Source: Prionace glauca
Lineage: Eukaryota; Chordata; Chondrichthyes; Carcharhiniformes; Carcharhinidae
DNA: 64,000 nt
Assembly: GCA_037974335.1 (NCBI GenBank)
Contig: CM075760.1
Span: forward strand, 30,898,902 to 30,962,901
Reading direction: 5' to 3'
The notes under the pieces are model-generated. The model ran no database searches. It saw only the letters and a list, made by a program, of their open reading frames with translations, and had not been told where the DNA came from. The first letter of the stretch is position 1, and the number at the start of each line of letters is the position of its first letter. This document shows positions 1-10,436 of this stretch, piece after piece. A program made the translations under genes and the position numbers.

Positions 1-698
1 CCTCTTTTTGTGTTTGTTTACCTGAGATATCTCAATTCCTTCATTGTCCAGGACAATATATTCTCAATATCTTTAAAACATAAATTCAACATTTGATTTC
101 AGGCATTAACATATTCTGTTAGTTTGTTCTTTATTGTCAATGTCAGGCTGGAGTTGTTCCCCTTGGAGCAAAGGAGGTTGAGGGGAGATTTGATAGAGGT
201 GGACAGGATTCTGACAGGTTTAGATAAGGTGGACAAAGAAAAGTTGTTCCCATTTGCTGATGGGACAAGGATGAGGGGGACACAGATTTAAGGTTTTGGA
301 TCAGACATGTAAAGGGGGATGTGACGAAGAATATTTTGATGCAGTGAATGGTATTGACCTGGAACTCACTACCCATGAGAGTAGAAGAAGTGGAGACAAT
401 AAACAATGACAAAGAAAATTAGATGGACATTTGAAGGGTTTCAAACAGAAATGCTGACTCAATATCTCTGAACTTCCTAACGCGCTGTCACTCTGTGATC
501 CTTGTGAAATTTGAAACCAGGTTATTGAAACAATGCTCAAAGAGCATCAGCCCACTGGAGGCAAAGTTGTGAGACCGGCCAGTCCAGCAGAAAGAAACCC
601 TCAGACCCTCCTCATTGACCAACTGCGAAAATGAACAAAATCCAGTTCTGGATGTAATTGAGAGCAGAAACAATAACTGCAGAATCCAACCCCTGGAA
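1..698 (-). other. 3' flank/3' UTR of ZNF-1 with embedded LINE scar
   Basis: This stretch lies downstream of ZNF-1 and matches, in order, the DNA downstream of ZNF-3 (about 10.76-11.5 kb) and ZNF-5 (about 26.04-26.95 kb, opposite strand). The shared parts are the segment reading 'accggccagtccagcag', a CR1-like LINE fragment lying antisense to the gene (about 143-430), and an AT-rich end. The order shows that the three genes were copied together with their 3' flanks. No further gene is visible here. Confidence 0.6.
143..430 (+). mobile_element. CR1-like LINE fragment (3' part of ORF2)
   Basis: Translation on the + strand gives the C-terminal CR1 signature LEQRRLRGDLIEVDRIL followed by a GxDKVDKEKLFPFADG-like stretch. 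That region lies just after the reverse transcriptase in the other CR1 copies of this window. It is short, degenerate and lacks a recognisable 3' tail. The same scar sits next to ZNF-3 and ZNF-5. Confidence 0.75.
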
Positions 699-1625
699 TC
701 ACTCGTGAACTTGTTGGTGTTTCAGGAGCTGGGATGAAACTCTAAATCCTTTTCCACACTGAGAGCAGGTGAATGGCCTCTCCCCAGTGTGAACTCGCTG
801 GTGTCTCCGCAGGCCGGATGAGTCAGTGAATCCCTTCCCACACTGAGAGCAGGTGAACGGCCTCTCCCCAGTGTGAATTCGCTGGTGTGTTTGCAGGCTG
901 GACAATTGAGTGAATCCCTTCTCACACTGAGAGCAGGTAAATGGTTTCTCCCCTGTGTGAACTCGCCGATGTGTCTGCAGGTTGGATAACTGAGTGAATC
1001 CCTCCCCACACTCAGAGCAGATGAATGGTTTCTCCCCAGTGTGAACTCGCTGGTGTCTCTGCAGGCTGGGTAATGCAACAAATCCCTTCCCACACTGACA
1101 GCAGGTGAAAGGCATCTCCCCAGTGTGAACTCGCTGGTGTGTCCGCAGGTATGATAACCGAGTGAAATCCTTTTCACATGCAGAGCAGGTGAATGGCCTC
1201 TTCCCAGTGTGAACTCGCTGGTGTGTCTGCAGGGTGGATGAATGACTGAATCTCTTCCCACATTGAGAGCAGGTGAATGGTTTCTCCCCAGTGTGAACTC
1301 GCTGGTGTGTCCGCAGGTTGGATGACCATTTAAATCGCTTTGTGCAGTGAGAGCAACTAAACGGTCTCTCCTCAGTGTGAATGCGTTGGTGGGACACCAG
1401 TTCACCAGAGCTTTTGAATCCACTCCCACAATCAGAGCATTTAAAGGGGCTCTTCTTGGTATGAGTCAATTTGTGATTCAGCAGGTTGGACAACTGACTG
1501 AATCCCTTCCCACACACCGAGCAGGTGAATGGCCTCTCCCCAGTGTGACTGCGTCGATGAATTTCCAAATCACATGGAGCTCTGAATTGCTTCTCACAGT
1601 CGCCACATTTCCACGGTTTCTCCAT
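699..1625 (-). CDS. ZNF-1: C2H2 zinc-finger protein, 11 fingers
   Basis: The open frame of 308 residues is made entirely of eleven 28-residue C2H2 units joined by TGEKP/TGERP-type linkers. It opens with MEKPWKC and ends QQVHE. The start ATG sits in the context ACCATGGAG, which the paralogs share. No KRAB, SCAN, BTB or ZAD domain is visible. All eleven units keep the C-x2-C...H-x3-H pattern, so the protein should be a nuclear sequence-specific DNA binder; its targets cannot be read from sequence. The 5' part of the exon is recognisable only to about 1680, where PLE-derived DNA begins, so the normal 5' UTR and splice acceptor were not found. The likely promoter is the divergent CpG region at 2.36-2.83 kb shared with ZNF-2. 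Coding potential is clear; expression is unknown. Confidence 0.9.
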   Translation of the reverse strand: MEKPWKCGDCEKQFRAPCDLEIHRRSHTGERPFTCSVCGKGFSQLSNLLNHKLTHTKKSPFKCSDCGSGFKSSGELVSHQRIHTEERPFSCSHCTKRFKWSSNLRTHQRVHTGEKPFTCSQCGKRFSHSSTLQTHQRVHTGKRPFTCSACEKDFTRLSYLRTHQRVHTGEMPFTCCQCGKGFVALPSLQRHQRVHTGEKPFICSECGEGFTQLSNLQTHRRVHTGEKPFTCSQCEKGFTQLSSLQTHQRIHTGERPFTCSQCGKGFTDSSGLRRHQRVHTGERPFTCSQCGKGFRVSSQLLKHQQVHE

Positions 1626-1689
1626 GGTGTGGATTTCCTTGTGATTGTCTAGGTTAAACAGTCAGTTAAATCTCACACAGAACACGGGT

Positions 1690-2112
1690 ATAGTGTCGCC
1701 CCCAACAACTCACAACTCACCCTAATGAACTCCCACTCATCTGATGAAGGTGCAATACTCCGAAAGCTACTGGCTTGTGCTACCAAATAAACCTGTTGGA
1801 CTTTAACCTGGTGTCGTACGACCTTTCCTGTGGCCAAAGAAGATTTGAAAATTGTTGTCAGAGTCGCTGCAATCTCCTGCCTCCCACAGCAGCCTGGGAT
1901 ACACCTCATCTGGAGCTAGGGATTTATATAATTTTAGGCCCAGTTAAAACCGTTAATACCTCTCTTGATGTTAAGTTGTTGAAATCACAAAGCTGCTCCC
2001 TGGTATCTAAACGACTCACTTGATGAAGGTGCAGTCTCAAACAAGGAACCAAAAGCTCGTGATTCCAAATAAACCTATTGGAGTTTATCCTGGTGTTGTG
2101 AGACTTGTTACT
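1690..2112 (+). repeat. PLE-derived terminal repeats (two pieces) plus LINE scrap
   Basis: Two pieces, about 1735-1822 and 2010-2112, carry the recurring motif CTGATGAAGG...GAAAGC followed by 'aaataaacctgttggac' and 'cctggtgt'. The same terminal sequence follows a GIY-YIG endonuclease remnant at 14.1-14.6 kb, which ties it to Penelope-like elements. The 1741 copy has a hammerhead-like core (CTGATGA, GAAA) with weakened stems. Between the pieces (about 1825-1990) lies DNA resembling an antisense CR1 fragment also seen at 31.55-31.73 kb. The block separates ZNF-1 from its presumed promoter. Confidence 0.6.
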
Positions 2113-2359
2113 ATGCTTTCTATAACTACATCACCCTCCCCACAATGAATACAGATACAAGGTATTAATTTAAAACCCCACCAATGTCTCCCACCTCCAC
2201 GTACAAATGACCACATTGCTCCCTAATGTACCCTATTCTTTCTCTGGTCACCTCCTGCCCTTCACATGATGAAAGAACACCTTTGGATTTCCTCCCAGAT
2301 GTTGCACAGAGGAGGAAGTTTTAGCCTCAAGCTGATCGGCCAACTTCCGCATTCAGACA

Positions 2360-2829
2360 ATGGAGGAAATGATTGGCTGGAGGACAAGACTCCTTCCGGT
2401 CATCCAACTCTTTTCATTGGTCAATACCTCAGCATGACGGCCAAGGGATGGGCGCACATGCGCAGCTGCTCCCGTCTCTTGGACATGCTCTGTCCCGGCC
2501 CGGGGGGGAGGGGGAGATCACCGAGCGGCTTCTCGCTCTGGCCGGAGCCGCCAGCCGCTTGTCTGGAAACCTTGGCTCGAGGAGGGGGAGGGGGAACAAT
2601 GGGTAGGGGCGGCGCTCCCGGGAGGGGGAGGGGAATACTGGGTGAGGGCGGGGCTCCCGGGTCCGCGCGGCGGTGAACCCACCCCTGATCGTCACGCGGA
2701 GCTATTGACCAATGGGAAGAGTTGGAGGACCGGAAGGATTCTGATCCTCCAGCCAATCACAGTGCGGGCTTTGTGTGAATGAAGATTGAGCTTCAGGCAG
2801 ATGCAACCATCCCCCTGTCGCCACCATCT
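2360..2829. promoter_or_regulatory. Divergent CpG-rich promoter between ZNF-1 and ZNF-2
   Basis: A GC-rich core with many CpGs is flanked by two mirror-image modules at about 2371-2427 and 2703-2760. Each module contains two CCAAT boxes (ATTGG/CCAAT) and an ETS-type CCGGAAG. A GCGCACATGCGCAG sequence near 2453 resembles an NRF1 site. On the + side a transcript would leave through 'CACCATCT|GTGAGT' (donor at 2830), matching exon 1 of ZNF-6. On the - side the sequence near 2290-2305 is homologous but has no GT at that place. Related promoters occur at 13.4 and 27.8 kb. Confidence 0.7.
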
Positions 2830-2954
2830 GTGAGTAAAACACTTTCTTTTCTCCCCCTTTCCATTTCTTATTGTTTCTAGTTTTGTTACATATTACTGTA
2901 GCTACATTCCAGTGATAAAGTCATTGCAGCACAGGAGTCTATTGGGTAACTCGA

Positions 2955-3164
2955 GTCATAGAATTCCTACAGTGCAGAAGGAGGCCTTTCAGTCCATCAA
3001 GTTTGCGCTGACTGTCCAACAGGGTATTCTTCCCAGGCCCACTCCAATTTTACCCAATTTTATTGGGATTTACCCCAATAATCCCCCCCCCCAATCCACA
3101 CATCCTGGGACACTAAGTGGCAATTGAGCATGGCCAAACAACCTAACCTATACATCTTATAGAC
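2955..3164 (-). mobile_element. HE1-like tRNA-SINE fragment, antisense
   Basis: Reading the minus strand, this matches the 3' half of the SINE found repeatedly in this window, with a 'gcccatcgagt/gcagaaggagg' end and a 'cattgagcatggcc' body. It lies in the putative first intron of ZNF-2. A PLE piece interrupts its far end at 3165. Confidence 0.6.
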
Positions 3165-3287
3165 AGTAAGAAGTCTCACAACTACAGATTAAAGTCCAAC
3201 AGGTTTATTTGATAGTACGAGCATTCGGAGCGCTGCTCCTTCCTGATGTTGTGTGCCACCCCAGTCCAATGCCAACATCTCTACATC
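3165..3287. mobile_element. PLE terminal insertion with 11-bp target duplication, internally inverted
   Basis: The direct repeat ATCTTATAGAC flanks the insert (3154-3164 and 3288-3298). The left part is the PLE terminal repeat in antisense (agtaagaagtctcac...). The right part is the sense PLE 3' end (ccccagtcca...catctctacatc). The piece is therefore a fold-back copy of the element's own 3' end, like the larger one at 43.6 kb. Confidence 0.65.
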
Positions 3288-3298
3288 ATCTTATAGAC

Positions 3299-3831
3299 TG
3301 CAGATTGATTCTCTGTAGAACAAACCAATCAGTTTTTTTCTATCTCTCTATCAACATTCCTCTGTAAGTTTTATTTCCCTCAAGTGCCAACACAATTTCA
3401 ATTTGGAATGATTGAACAACTTCTGTTCCACCATCCTCACAGTTAGTGAGCTCCAGACCTTGTACTCCCCCTACCTTAGTACAAATCTTCCTCAAATCCC
3501 TGCTGTACCACTACTCAAGTAATGTCCTGTATATTACACTTTTATCCAATTTATAGACATCTGTTTGGTAGCCTGCATGAAGATTTTCAGCTCTGTGTCC
3601 AGGACAGGAAGCAGTGAGCATGAATCTGTCAACCAGCCTCAACCAGCATCTTCAAGAGAATTGAGAGGGTGAATATTAGATACAGCAGAGTGAGAATGGA
3701 GGGAGAGTGTGTGGGATGGAGATTTACGGCTTTTGGAGAATGAGAGAGGAAAGAATGTGCCATGGACACTAGAATTGTCTGTTCCAAATTTCTGTCGTGA
3801 CACTGTTGACTTTTGTAAATTTGTTTTACAG
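3299..3831 (+). other. Intron of ZNF-2 (no other feature)
   Basis: AT-rich DNA runs up to a clean splice acceptor, TTTGTTTTACAG, ending at 3831. From about 3560 it is similar to the pre-acceptor DNA of ZNF-3, ZNF-4 and ZNF-5. No gene or RNA is seen. Confidence 0.5.
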
Positions 3832-5261
3832 GATATCAGAAGGTGAGGATTTACAGACAGAAATCTCAAACCAAACATCACATCAACATCTGAAGGAGTC
3901 ACTCAATTCGTCGGGACCTCAATATCATCGATTTTTGAATCTAGAAGGAGAAAGGTTTCTCCATTCTATCTGTTTAAAGAGATTTTAAGCATCAGTGTGA
4001 CTGAAAAAGCAGCGAGACACGCACACAGCTGAGTGAGAGCGTTCCAGTGCACTGAGTACAGAAAGAACTTTAACCAGCTACACAACCTGAAAAAAAATCA
4101 CACCATTCACAGCGGGGAGAGACTGTACCCGTGTTCTGTGTGAGATTTAACTGATTGTTTAACCTGGAGGGTTACAAGGACACCTGCACCATGGAGAAAC
4201 AGTGGAAATGTAGGGACTGTGGGAAAGGATTCAGTTTTCCATCTCAGCTGGAAATTCATCGGCGCAGCCACTCTGGGGAGAGGCCATTCACCTGCTCTGT
4301 GTGTGGGAAGGGATACACTCAGATAATTGATTTACAGAGACACCAGTGAGTTCACACTGGGGAGAGGCCGTTCACCTGCTCTGTGTGTGGGAAAGGATTC
4401 ACTCGATTATCCAGTCTGCAGAGACACCAGCGATTTCACACTGGGGAGAGACCTTTCATCTGCTCTGTGTGTGGGAAGGGATTCACTCAGTTAATTGATT
4501 TGCAGAGCCATCAGCGAGTTCACACTGGGGAGAGGCCGTTCACTTGCTCTGTGTGTGGAAAAGGATTCGGTGTGGCATCAGATCTGCGGAGACACCAGTT
4601 AGTTCACACTGAGGAGAGGCCATTTACTTGCTGTGTGTGTGGGTTGCCCCACTTGCTGAGGCACAATATCATTCACACCCAGGAGAGACCCTTTAAATGC
4701 TCTGACTGTGGGAGGGATTTCAAAAGCTCTCAGCTAATGATGTCCCACCAGCGCATTCACACTGAGGAGAGACCGTTCAGCTGCTCTCACTGCACAAAGA
4801 GATTCAGATCATCATCTGCCCTGCGGACACACCAGTGAGTTCACACTGGGGAGAGACCGTTCACCTGCACTGAGTGTGGGAATGGATTCACTCAGTCATC
4901 CTGACTGCAGAAACACCAGCGAGTTCACACTGGGGAGAGACCGTTCACCTGCACCGTGTGTGGGACGGGATTCACTCAGTCATCCCGACTGCGGAAACAC
5001 CAGTGAGTTCACACTGGGGAGAGACCATTCACCTGCACCGTGTGTGGGAAGGGATTCACTCAGTCATCCCGACTGCGGAAACACCAGTGAGTTCACACTG
5101 GGAAGAGACCGTTCACCTGCACCGTGTGTGGGAAGGGATTCACTCAGTCATCCTGACTGCAGAAACACCAGCGAGTTCACACTGAGGAGAGACCGTTCAC
5201 CTGCACCGTGTGTGGGACGGGATTCACTCAGTCATCCCGACTGCAGAAATACCAGCGAGTT
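3832..5261 (+). pseudogene. ZNF-2: decayed C2H2 zinc-finger gene, truncated by a CR1
   Basis: The terminal exon starts after the acceptor at 3831. The family ATG (ACCATGGAG) is at 4191 and opens [10 protein letters not shown]. One reading frame then runs through about a dozen fingers to 5261 but holds six in-frame TGA codons, at 4347, 4836, 4902, 5004, 5088 and 5154. All six sit where intact paralogs have an Arg CGA codon: four in the HQRVH linker and two in the finger helix. Simple CpG deamination explains each one. One finger near 4640 is shortened. At 5262 the last finger is cut by a CR1 insertion, so the end of the gene is missing. The 5' exon and donor at 2829/2830 still look usable. A transcript is possible but not a full protein. 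Confidence 0.85.
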
Positions 5262-5826
5262 CACAACTTTACAGGACCCTCGTCAGGCCTCATTTAGAGT
5301 ATTGTGCGCAGTTCTGGTCGCCTCACTATAGGAAAGACGTAGAAGCTATTGAAAGGGTGCAGAGGAGCTTTACAAGGATGTTGCCTGGACTGGGAGGCAT
5401 GCCTTATGAAGATAGGTTGAGGGAGCTGGGACTCTTTTCCCTGGAGAGGCGAAGGTTGAGAGGCGACCTGATAGAGGTTTATAAAATGTTGAGAGGAATA
5501 GATAGGGTGGACTCTCAGAGGCTATTTCCCCGGGTTGAAATGGTCGCTACGAGAGGACACAGATTTAAGGTGCGGGGAGGGAAGTACAGAGGTGATGTTA
5601 GGGGTAAGTTTTTCACTCAGAGGGTGGTGAGTGAATGGAATCGGCTGCCGTCGTCGGTGGTGGAGGCGAACTCGCTGGGATCTTTTAAAAGACTTCTGGA
5701 TGAGTATATGGGGTTTAATGGGATTGGGGGTTATATGTAGGTCTATAGATTGGTGGGGTTGATGTGATCGGCGCAACTCGAGGGCCGAAGGGCCTGTTTG
5801 TGCTGTAATGTTCTATGTTCTATGTT
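5262..5826 (+). mobile_element. CR1 LINE, 5'-truncated
   Basis: The encoded stretch TLVRPHLEYCAQFWSP through GDLIEVYKMLRGIDRVD to FFTQRVVSEWNRLP is the C-terminal part of CR1 ORF2 and is open to a stop at 5738. A 3' UTR with 'gggccgaagggcctg' follows, then the tail TTCTATGTTCTATGTTC. The LINE is joined directly to the last finger of ZNF-2, and its open frame suggests a fairly young insertion. Confidence 0.9.
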
Positions 5827-6335
5827 CATACAGTCATACAGTACAGAAGGGGCCTTTCAGCCCATCGAGTCTGCACTGACAAAACTATATTAAATTTACA
5901 CTAATCCATTTTCCAGCACTTGGCTGATGGTGTTTGAACTGTCAAAACATTCCAGTGCTCATCCATGTGCTTTTTAAAGGTTGTGAGGTTTCCTGCCTCT
6001 ACTACCCTCCCAGACAGTGAATTCCAGACTCCCACCACCCTCTGGGTGAAAACATTTTTCCTCAAATCCCCCAAAACCTCCTGCCCCTCACCTTAAAACG
6101 ATCCCACCTCATTATTGATCCTTCAAATAAGGGATACAGCTGCTTCCTATCCACCCTGTCCATACCCCTCATAATCTTATACACCTCAATCATGTCCCCC
6201 CTCAGCCTTCTCTGCTCTAAAGAAAACAATCCAAGCCGATCGAGTCTCTCCTTGTAGCTCAGCTGCTCCATCACAGGCAACATCCTGGTGAACCTCCTGT
6301 GAACCCCCTCCAGTGCAATCACATCCTTACTACAG
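5827..6335 (-). mobile_element. CR1-like LINE fragment, antisense
   Basis: The minus strand encodes ALEGVHRRFTRMLPVMEQLSY and RLRGDMIEVYKIMRGMDRVD, the same ORF2 region as the preceding CR1 but another, older subfamily. The 3' end is next to the tail of the + strand CR1, giving a tail-to-tail pair. Confidence 0.8.
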
Positions 6336-6593
6336 CGAGAGAATCAGTACGAGTGCAAACTGGGATCAAACAGGGCTGCATTATCGCGCCAACCTTCATC
6401 CCCACCTTCCCCGCAGCAACACTCCACCCCAGCACCATGAAGCTTCCCACTGGAGTTGAGCTCATCTACTGGACCAGTGGGAAGCTTTCAATGTCCCACC
6501 CCTCCAGGCCAGAACCAAGACCATCCCAATCTCAGTCATCGGGCTGCAGTATGCAGACTCTGGCGGGGCGGGGGGGGAGGGGAAGTGATGGCC
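6336..6593 (+). mobile_element. Non-CR1 LINE reverse-transcriptase fragment (part 1)
   Basis: Translation gives VQTGIKQGCIIAPTFI and, further on, LPTGVELIYWTSGKL, which resembles reverse transcriptase motif B and following residues of a non-LTR clade distinct from CR1. It appears to continue at 7395-7975 after two insertions. The family was not resolved. Confidence 0.55.
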
Positions 6594-6905
6594 TATGGTA
6601 TTATCACTAGACTATTAATCTAGAAACGCAGCTAATGTTTTGGAGACCTGGGTTCGAATCCCGCCACGGCAGATGGTGGAATTTAAATTCATTAAAAAAA
6701 ATTAAGAACCTACTGATGACCATGAAACCATTGTCAATTGTCAGAAAAACCCATTTGATTCACTAATGTCCTTGAGAGAAGGGAATCTGCAGTACTTTCC
6801 TGATCTGACTCTGGAGCCACAGTGATGTGGTTAACTCTCAAATGCCCTCAGGCAACTAGGGATGGAAATAAATGCTGGCCAGCCAGCTATACCCATGTCC
6901 TACAA
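6594..6905 (+). mobile_element. tRNA-derived SINE (second family)
   Basis: The head 'ggtattatcactagactattaatctagaaa' is followed by the pol III B box GGTTCGAATCC near 6652. The body ends 'aactagggatggaaataaatgctggccagcc'. The same family recurs antisense at 29785-30010 and 39830-40188. Confidence 0.75.
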
Positions 6906-7394
6906 ATGAATTTTAAAAATGCCTATTTCATTTGATTTATTATTGCCACATGTATTAGTGTACAGTGAAAAGTATTGTTTCTTACGCTATACAGACAGAG
7001 CATACCATACAAAGGGAAGGAAAGGAGAGAGTGCAGAATGTTACAGTCATAGGTGTATGCATTACGTCAACTCAGAAATCTGACGGCAGTGTGCAAGAAG
7101 CTGTTTTTGAGTTGGTTGGTACATGTCCTCAGACTTTTGTATCTTTTTCTCGATGGAAGAGAGAATGTCCAGTGTGCATGGAGTCCTTAATTATGTTGGC
7201 TGCTTTTCTGAGGCAGTGGGAAGTGTAGACAGTGTCAATGAGTGGGAGGCTGGTTTGAGTGAGGGATTGGGCTTTGTTTACAACCTGAGTGTGTCTGTGT
7301 GCACATTCAGAGGTTGATCTCGGGATTGTCACAGTAACTTGATTGTAGCGTTAATGTAAGCCTACTTGTGACACCAATAAACAAGTTTAAACTT
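6906..7394 (+). repeat. Unclassified interspersed repeat
   Basis: The sequence 'gtgtacagtgaaaagtattgtttcttacgc' and 'gaatgtccagtgtgcatggagtcc' resembles a repeat I recall from shark genomes, but I cannot assign a class. The end (7325-7390, 'aagcctacttgtgacaccaataaac') resembles the tail seen antisense at 57.9 kb. No intact ORF is convincing. Confidence 0.35.
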
Positions 7395-7975
7395 ATCTAC
7401 AAACCAAACATTCGGGAAACAAAGGCTCTCTCCCAGCCCACTCCTACTCCCCCTCCTGACCATCAAAATCCATGTTGAGCCCCTGGACAATGTGGATCAT
7501 TTCCCACACCTTGGGAGCCTCCTGTTGGCACAGGCAGACATCGACGGTGAAATCCAGAAGCGACTCCAGTGTGCCAGTGCAGGCTTCGGACACACGAGGA
7601 ACAGAGTGTTCAAAGCCCGAGACCTCAAATCCAGCACCGAGCTCATGGTCTACAGAGCCTGTAGTGGAGTCAGCAATAGGGGGAGGAAGTGTCCGGAATC
7701 TATGGACAAATCAAATTCGCCCTCCTGTATCCATCAGAACAGCAGACACCTCAAATCCCTGGAGAGATGTCACCAAAGTTTCCTCCACAAAATCCTGCAA
7801 ATCCACTGGCAGGATAGGCATACCAATGTGAGTGTCCTCTCCTGGGCCAATATCCCCAGTAGGGAGACACTGATCACACTAGACCAGCTGTGATGGACAG
7901 GCCACATTGTCCTCATGCCCCACACAAGACACCCAAAACAAGTGCTGTACTCCGAGCTCCGCAATGGCAAGCTGT
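7395..7975 (+). mobile_element. Non-CR1 LINE fragment (part 2)
   Basis: The translation VDHFPHLGSLLLAQADIDGE, then RLQCASAGFGHTRNRVF, and in another frame SLERCHQSFLHKILQIHWQD, is the thumb/C-terminal region of a non-LTR reverse transcriptase. It probably continues the fragment at 6336. A 54-bp stretch (7663-7716) that also occurs at 8517-8570 lies in its middle. Confidence 0.6.
7663..7716 (+). repeat. 54-bp direct repeat, copy 1 (copy 2 at 8517-8570)
   Basis: By eye the two copies match at 52 of 54 positions (from 'agtggagtcagcaa' to 'ggacaaatcaaat'). They lie 854 bp apart in otherwise unrelated DNA: copy 1 inside the LINE fragment, copy 2 in unclassified DNA. Confidence 0.8.
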
Positions 7976-9994
7976 TGGAGAAAATTCCTAAAGTTTGAGA
8001 AATTTTAAACCATTAGGCATTTCAGACACTCCCAGCATTGAGTTAATGATTTAGAAGCTAACAAGGGAACAGTCTACATATGCGACTGCAGTAAGAGATT
8101 TAATCAAGTAATTCTAATTTACTTGTAATTCAGAGATTTAAACAAGTAATTTTGATTTAAACATGAATTTTCTGATTTAAAATGGATGTTAGCTGTATTT
8201 TAAAAGCAAATGTAACCTTTAGTCAAAGGCAGGCTGCTGCAAGGCATGATGGTACAGGGACACTGACAGACAGGCTACATTCTTCAGAAGAATGAAGCCA
8301 CAGAATTTGCCAACATTTGCCAGTGAAGTTTCTAATAGAAAGGTTTTCAAGGCAGCTTCATGAATAGGATCCATTCACACTGTCCACATCAGATAGTGCC
8401 TTCTCAGACATGAAAATTTACATTTGTCTGGTTGGCCAGTGGCAGAGTAAGAGCCGGTGGGAACAGTAACTTTGATCTTTATAGCTAAGCATCTGGGGTT
8501 GCTAAGCAATAGGGGAAGTGGAGTCAGCAATAGGGGGAGGAAGTGTCTGGATTCTATGGACAAATCAAATCCCATTGTGTCAGAGGATAAAATACAATTG
8601 GCTGAAGTATATGACATACGTAATTAATGATTTTTTTGTGTTAAAAGTGATTGGTTCGTAGTTAATGAAAGGTGGGAGAATTTGACATGAAGAATGTATA
8701 ATTGATCTATCAAAAGCATTTTATGTCAGAGTTATTGCAGAGATCAGGATGCTTCTCTTCTGGAGAGGTATTACACTGTCCAATAATGTTTCCCTTCGAT
8801 CATTGGTCAAATAAAAGATAAATCTTTAAACTGGGACACTGGTTTTCGTGAGTCTTTGTATTGTCTGAAGGTTTTGGCAATACCTGCTCTCCAGTGGTAA
8901 TGTACCCAGTGTGTCGGGGGCAATGAACTCAGAAGAATCATTCAACACTCAAGCCTGATTCAATCAACAAACAGTTTATTGAGTTACCATTACCACCTGT
9001 AAAATTTTTGTTCTTTATCTGGGGTTGAGGTGACAATGAGAGAATTCTGTTATTCCAAATTCCTCCAGGCTACATTTAAAATTTTCAGATTTAACTGGTT
9101 TGAATAAATCCACAATTATAAACTAAAATAGACAGGAGTTTCAGAGTGATTTAAAAACAAATCAACGGAGTACTGAAAAGATTAACTTTTCTACAGAGCC
9201 TAAAGGGATGGGGAGTGAGCAGAAAAAAATTGGCACGTAATTATGGCACTTTACATGATTTTAAAAAAAACTTTTCTAACAACAAAACAAACTTGATTTT
9301 AAACTTCATCCATTTATTTTTTGTTACATTCTTCAACCTAATTATTGTAATTTGATCAGTTATTGTTAGGGATGGGTAACTTCTGTGCTTTATAAACTGA
9401 TTCACTCATTTTGTTAATTCTACATGGGTTCGGAGAATCAGAAGCCAGACTTCTTAATTCTTATCCTTATTTTCCTCACCCACCACTCCCTCTGTTTTGG
9501 GGGAGGGTTGTGGGGATTCCAAATCTCATTTTATCATAAAAGTGAAATACTGCGGATGCTGGAAAATCTCAGCAGGTCTGACAGCATCTGTGGAGAAAGA
9601 ATAGAGTCAATGTCTCGAGTCTGGATGACCCTTTATCAGAGCTCTTATGAAGTGTCATCCAGACTCGAAACGGCTCTATTCTCGAACCATTTTATCAATA
9701 GGTTTTGTGTTCTTAGTTTCCAAATGGCAGGTAAGAGACCTGTCCGGTACCCACTCGAGCTCTGATTTTTCACTGGCCATCTACTCTCAGGGTCCGCTTT
9801 TCAGTCCAGTGCTACTTGGAGTATACCGTCACTTCACTGACAATCGGGTCACAAACCAGTCACAGTTTTTAATCACAAATTTAGGATAAATTAATTTAAA
9901 CAGTGCCTGAGAACGCCTCTTAATTTCTTATCCAACTACCTACCACTGTTTGTTGATTGGTCAGACCCCGCTTTTTACAGTTTGGGTATCTCAA
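7976..9994. other. AT-rich DNA without a recognised gene
   Basis: No supported ORF. Around 9540-9690 is a fold-back: 'cgagtctggatgaccctttatcagagct' is followed by its near inverse 'gtcatccagactcgaaacg'. From about 9780 onwards the DNA is homologous, in reverse, to that near 27.35-27.7 kb, so it belongs to the ZNF-3 duplication unit. Confidence 0.5.
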
Positions 9995-10436
9995 CAAAGA
10001 ACAAAGAGAACAAAGAACAACACAGCACGGGAAACAGGCCCTTCGGCCCAACGAGCCCGCGCTGCCACATCACCCTACACCTATTCTACCCTGCATATCT
10101 ATGAATGGAACCCTACTCAGTCAGATTCAGGGAAGAAATGGTGTCAATTTGGTAAAAACCGATTAGCCTGAGAGCACATTTTTGGGATGTGGGAGGAAAC
10201 CCACGCAACCACAGGGAGAATGCGCAAACTCTCACAGACACAGGCCCAAATCCATGTGCCTGCACAGCCAGCAGTGCTAGTCACTGAGCTGTTGCAGCGC
10301 CCATCTACCGGTCCAGGATCAAGCACACAAACCGACATGAAGTCCTAGGCCACTCCTGGAACTTCCAAGAGCAGCCCACGCACGACCCACCGTGTGAATG
10401 CCCCTCGTTTGACATGAGGTGGACCTCCACCTGTGG
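9995..10436 (-). mobile_element. CR1-tailed element with SINE-like middle, flanked by TCAA
   Basis: Reading the minus strand: an initial segment 'ccacaggtggaggtcc', an HE1-like part ('agtttgcgcattctccctgtggttgcg'), then a CR1 end 'gggccgaagggcctg' with a TTCTTTG tail. TCAA flanks it (9991-9994 and 10437-10440). The homologous unit beside ZNF-5 (near 27345) reads straight through without it, so it is an empty site. Related copies lie at 21865-22245, 29480-29775 and 50605-51095. Confidence 0.75.

Noticed and set aside
722-1429. Long ORFs in other frames of the zinc-finger exons (for example repeated SEFTLGRxHSPAL or [11 protein letters not shown])
   Set aside because: Shadow frames of the 84-bp finger repeat, seen at every ZNF gene here.
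2266-2756. GC-rich ORFs over the promoters at 2.4, 13.5, 20.2, 27.8 and 43 kb
   Set aside because: Open by composition only. The regions are homologous as promoters but the frames are not conserved between copies.
6636-6670. tRNA gene
   Set aside because: The B box GGTTCGAATCC belongs to a SINE head; no cloverleaf with intact acceptor stem could be drawn. The same applies to 41713 and 40125.
7980-8900. Possible solo LTR (AATAAA with a following R/U5-like stretch near 8810)
   Set aside because: No convincing terminal inverted dinucleotides, target duplication or second copy in the window; left as unclassified.
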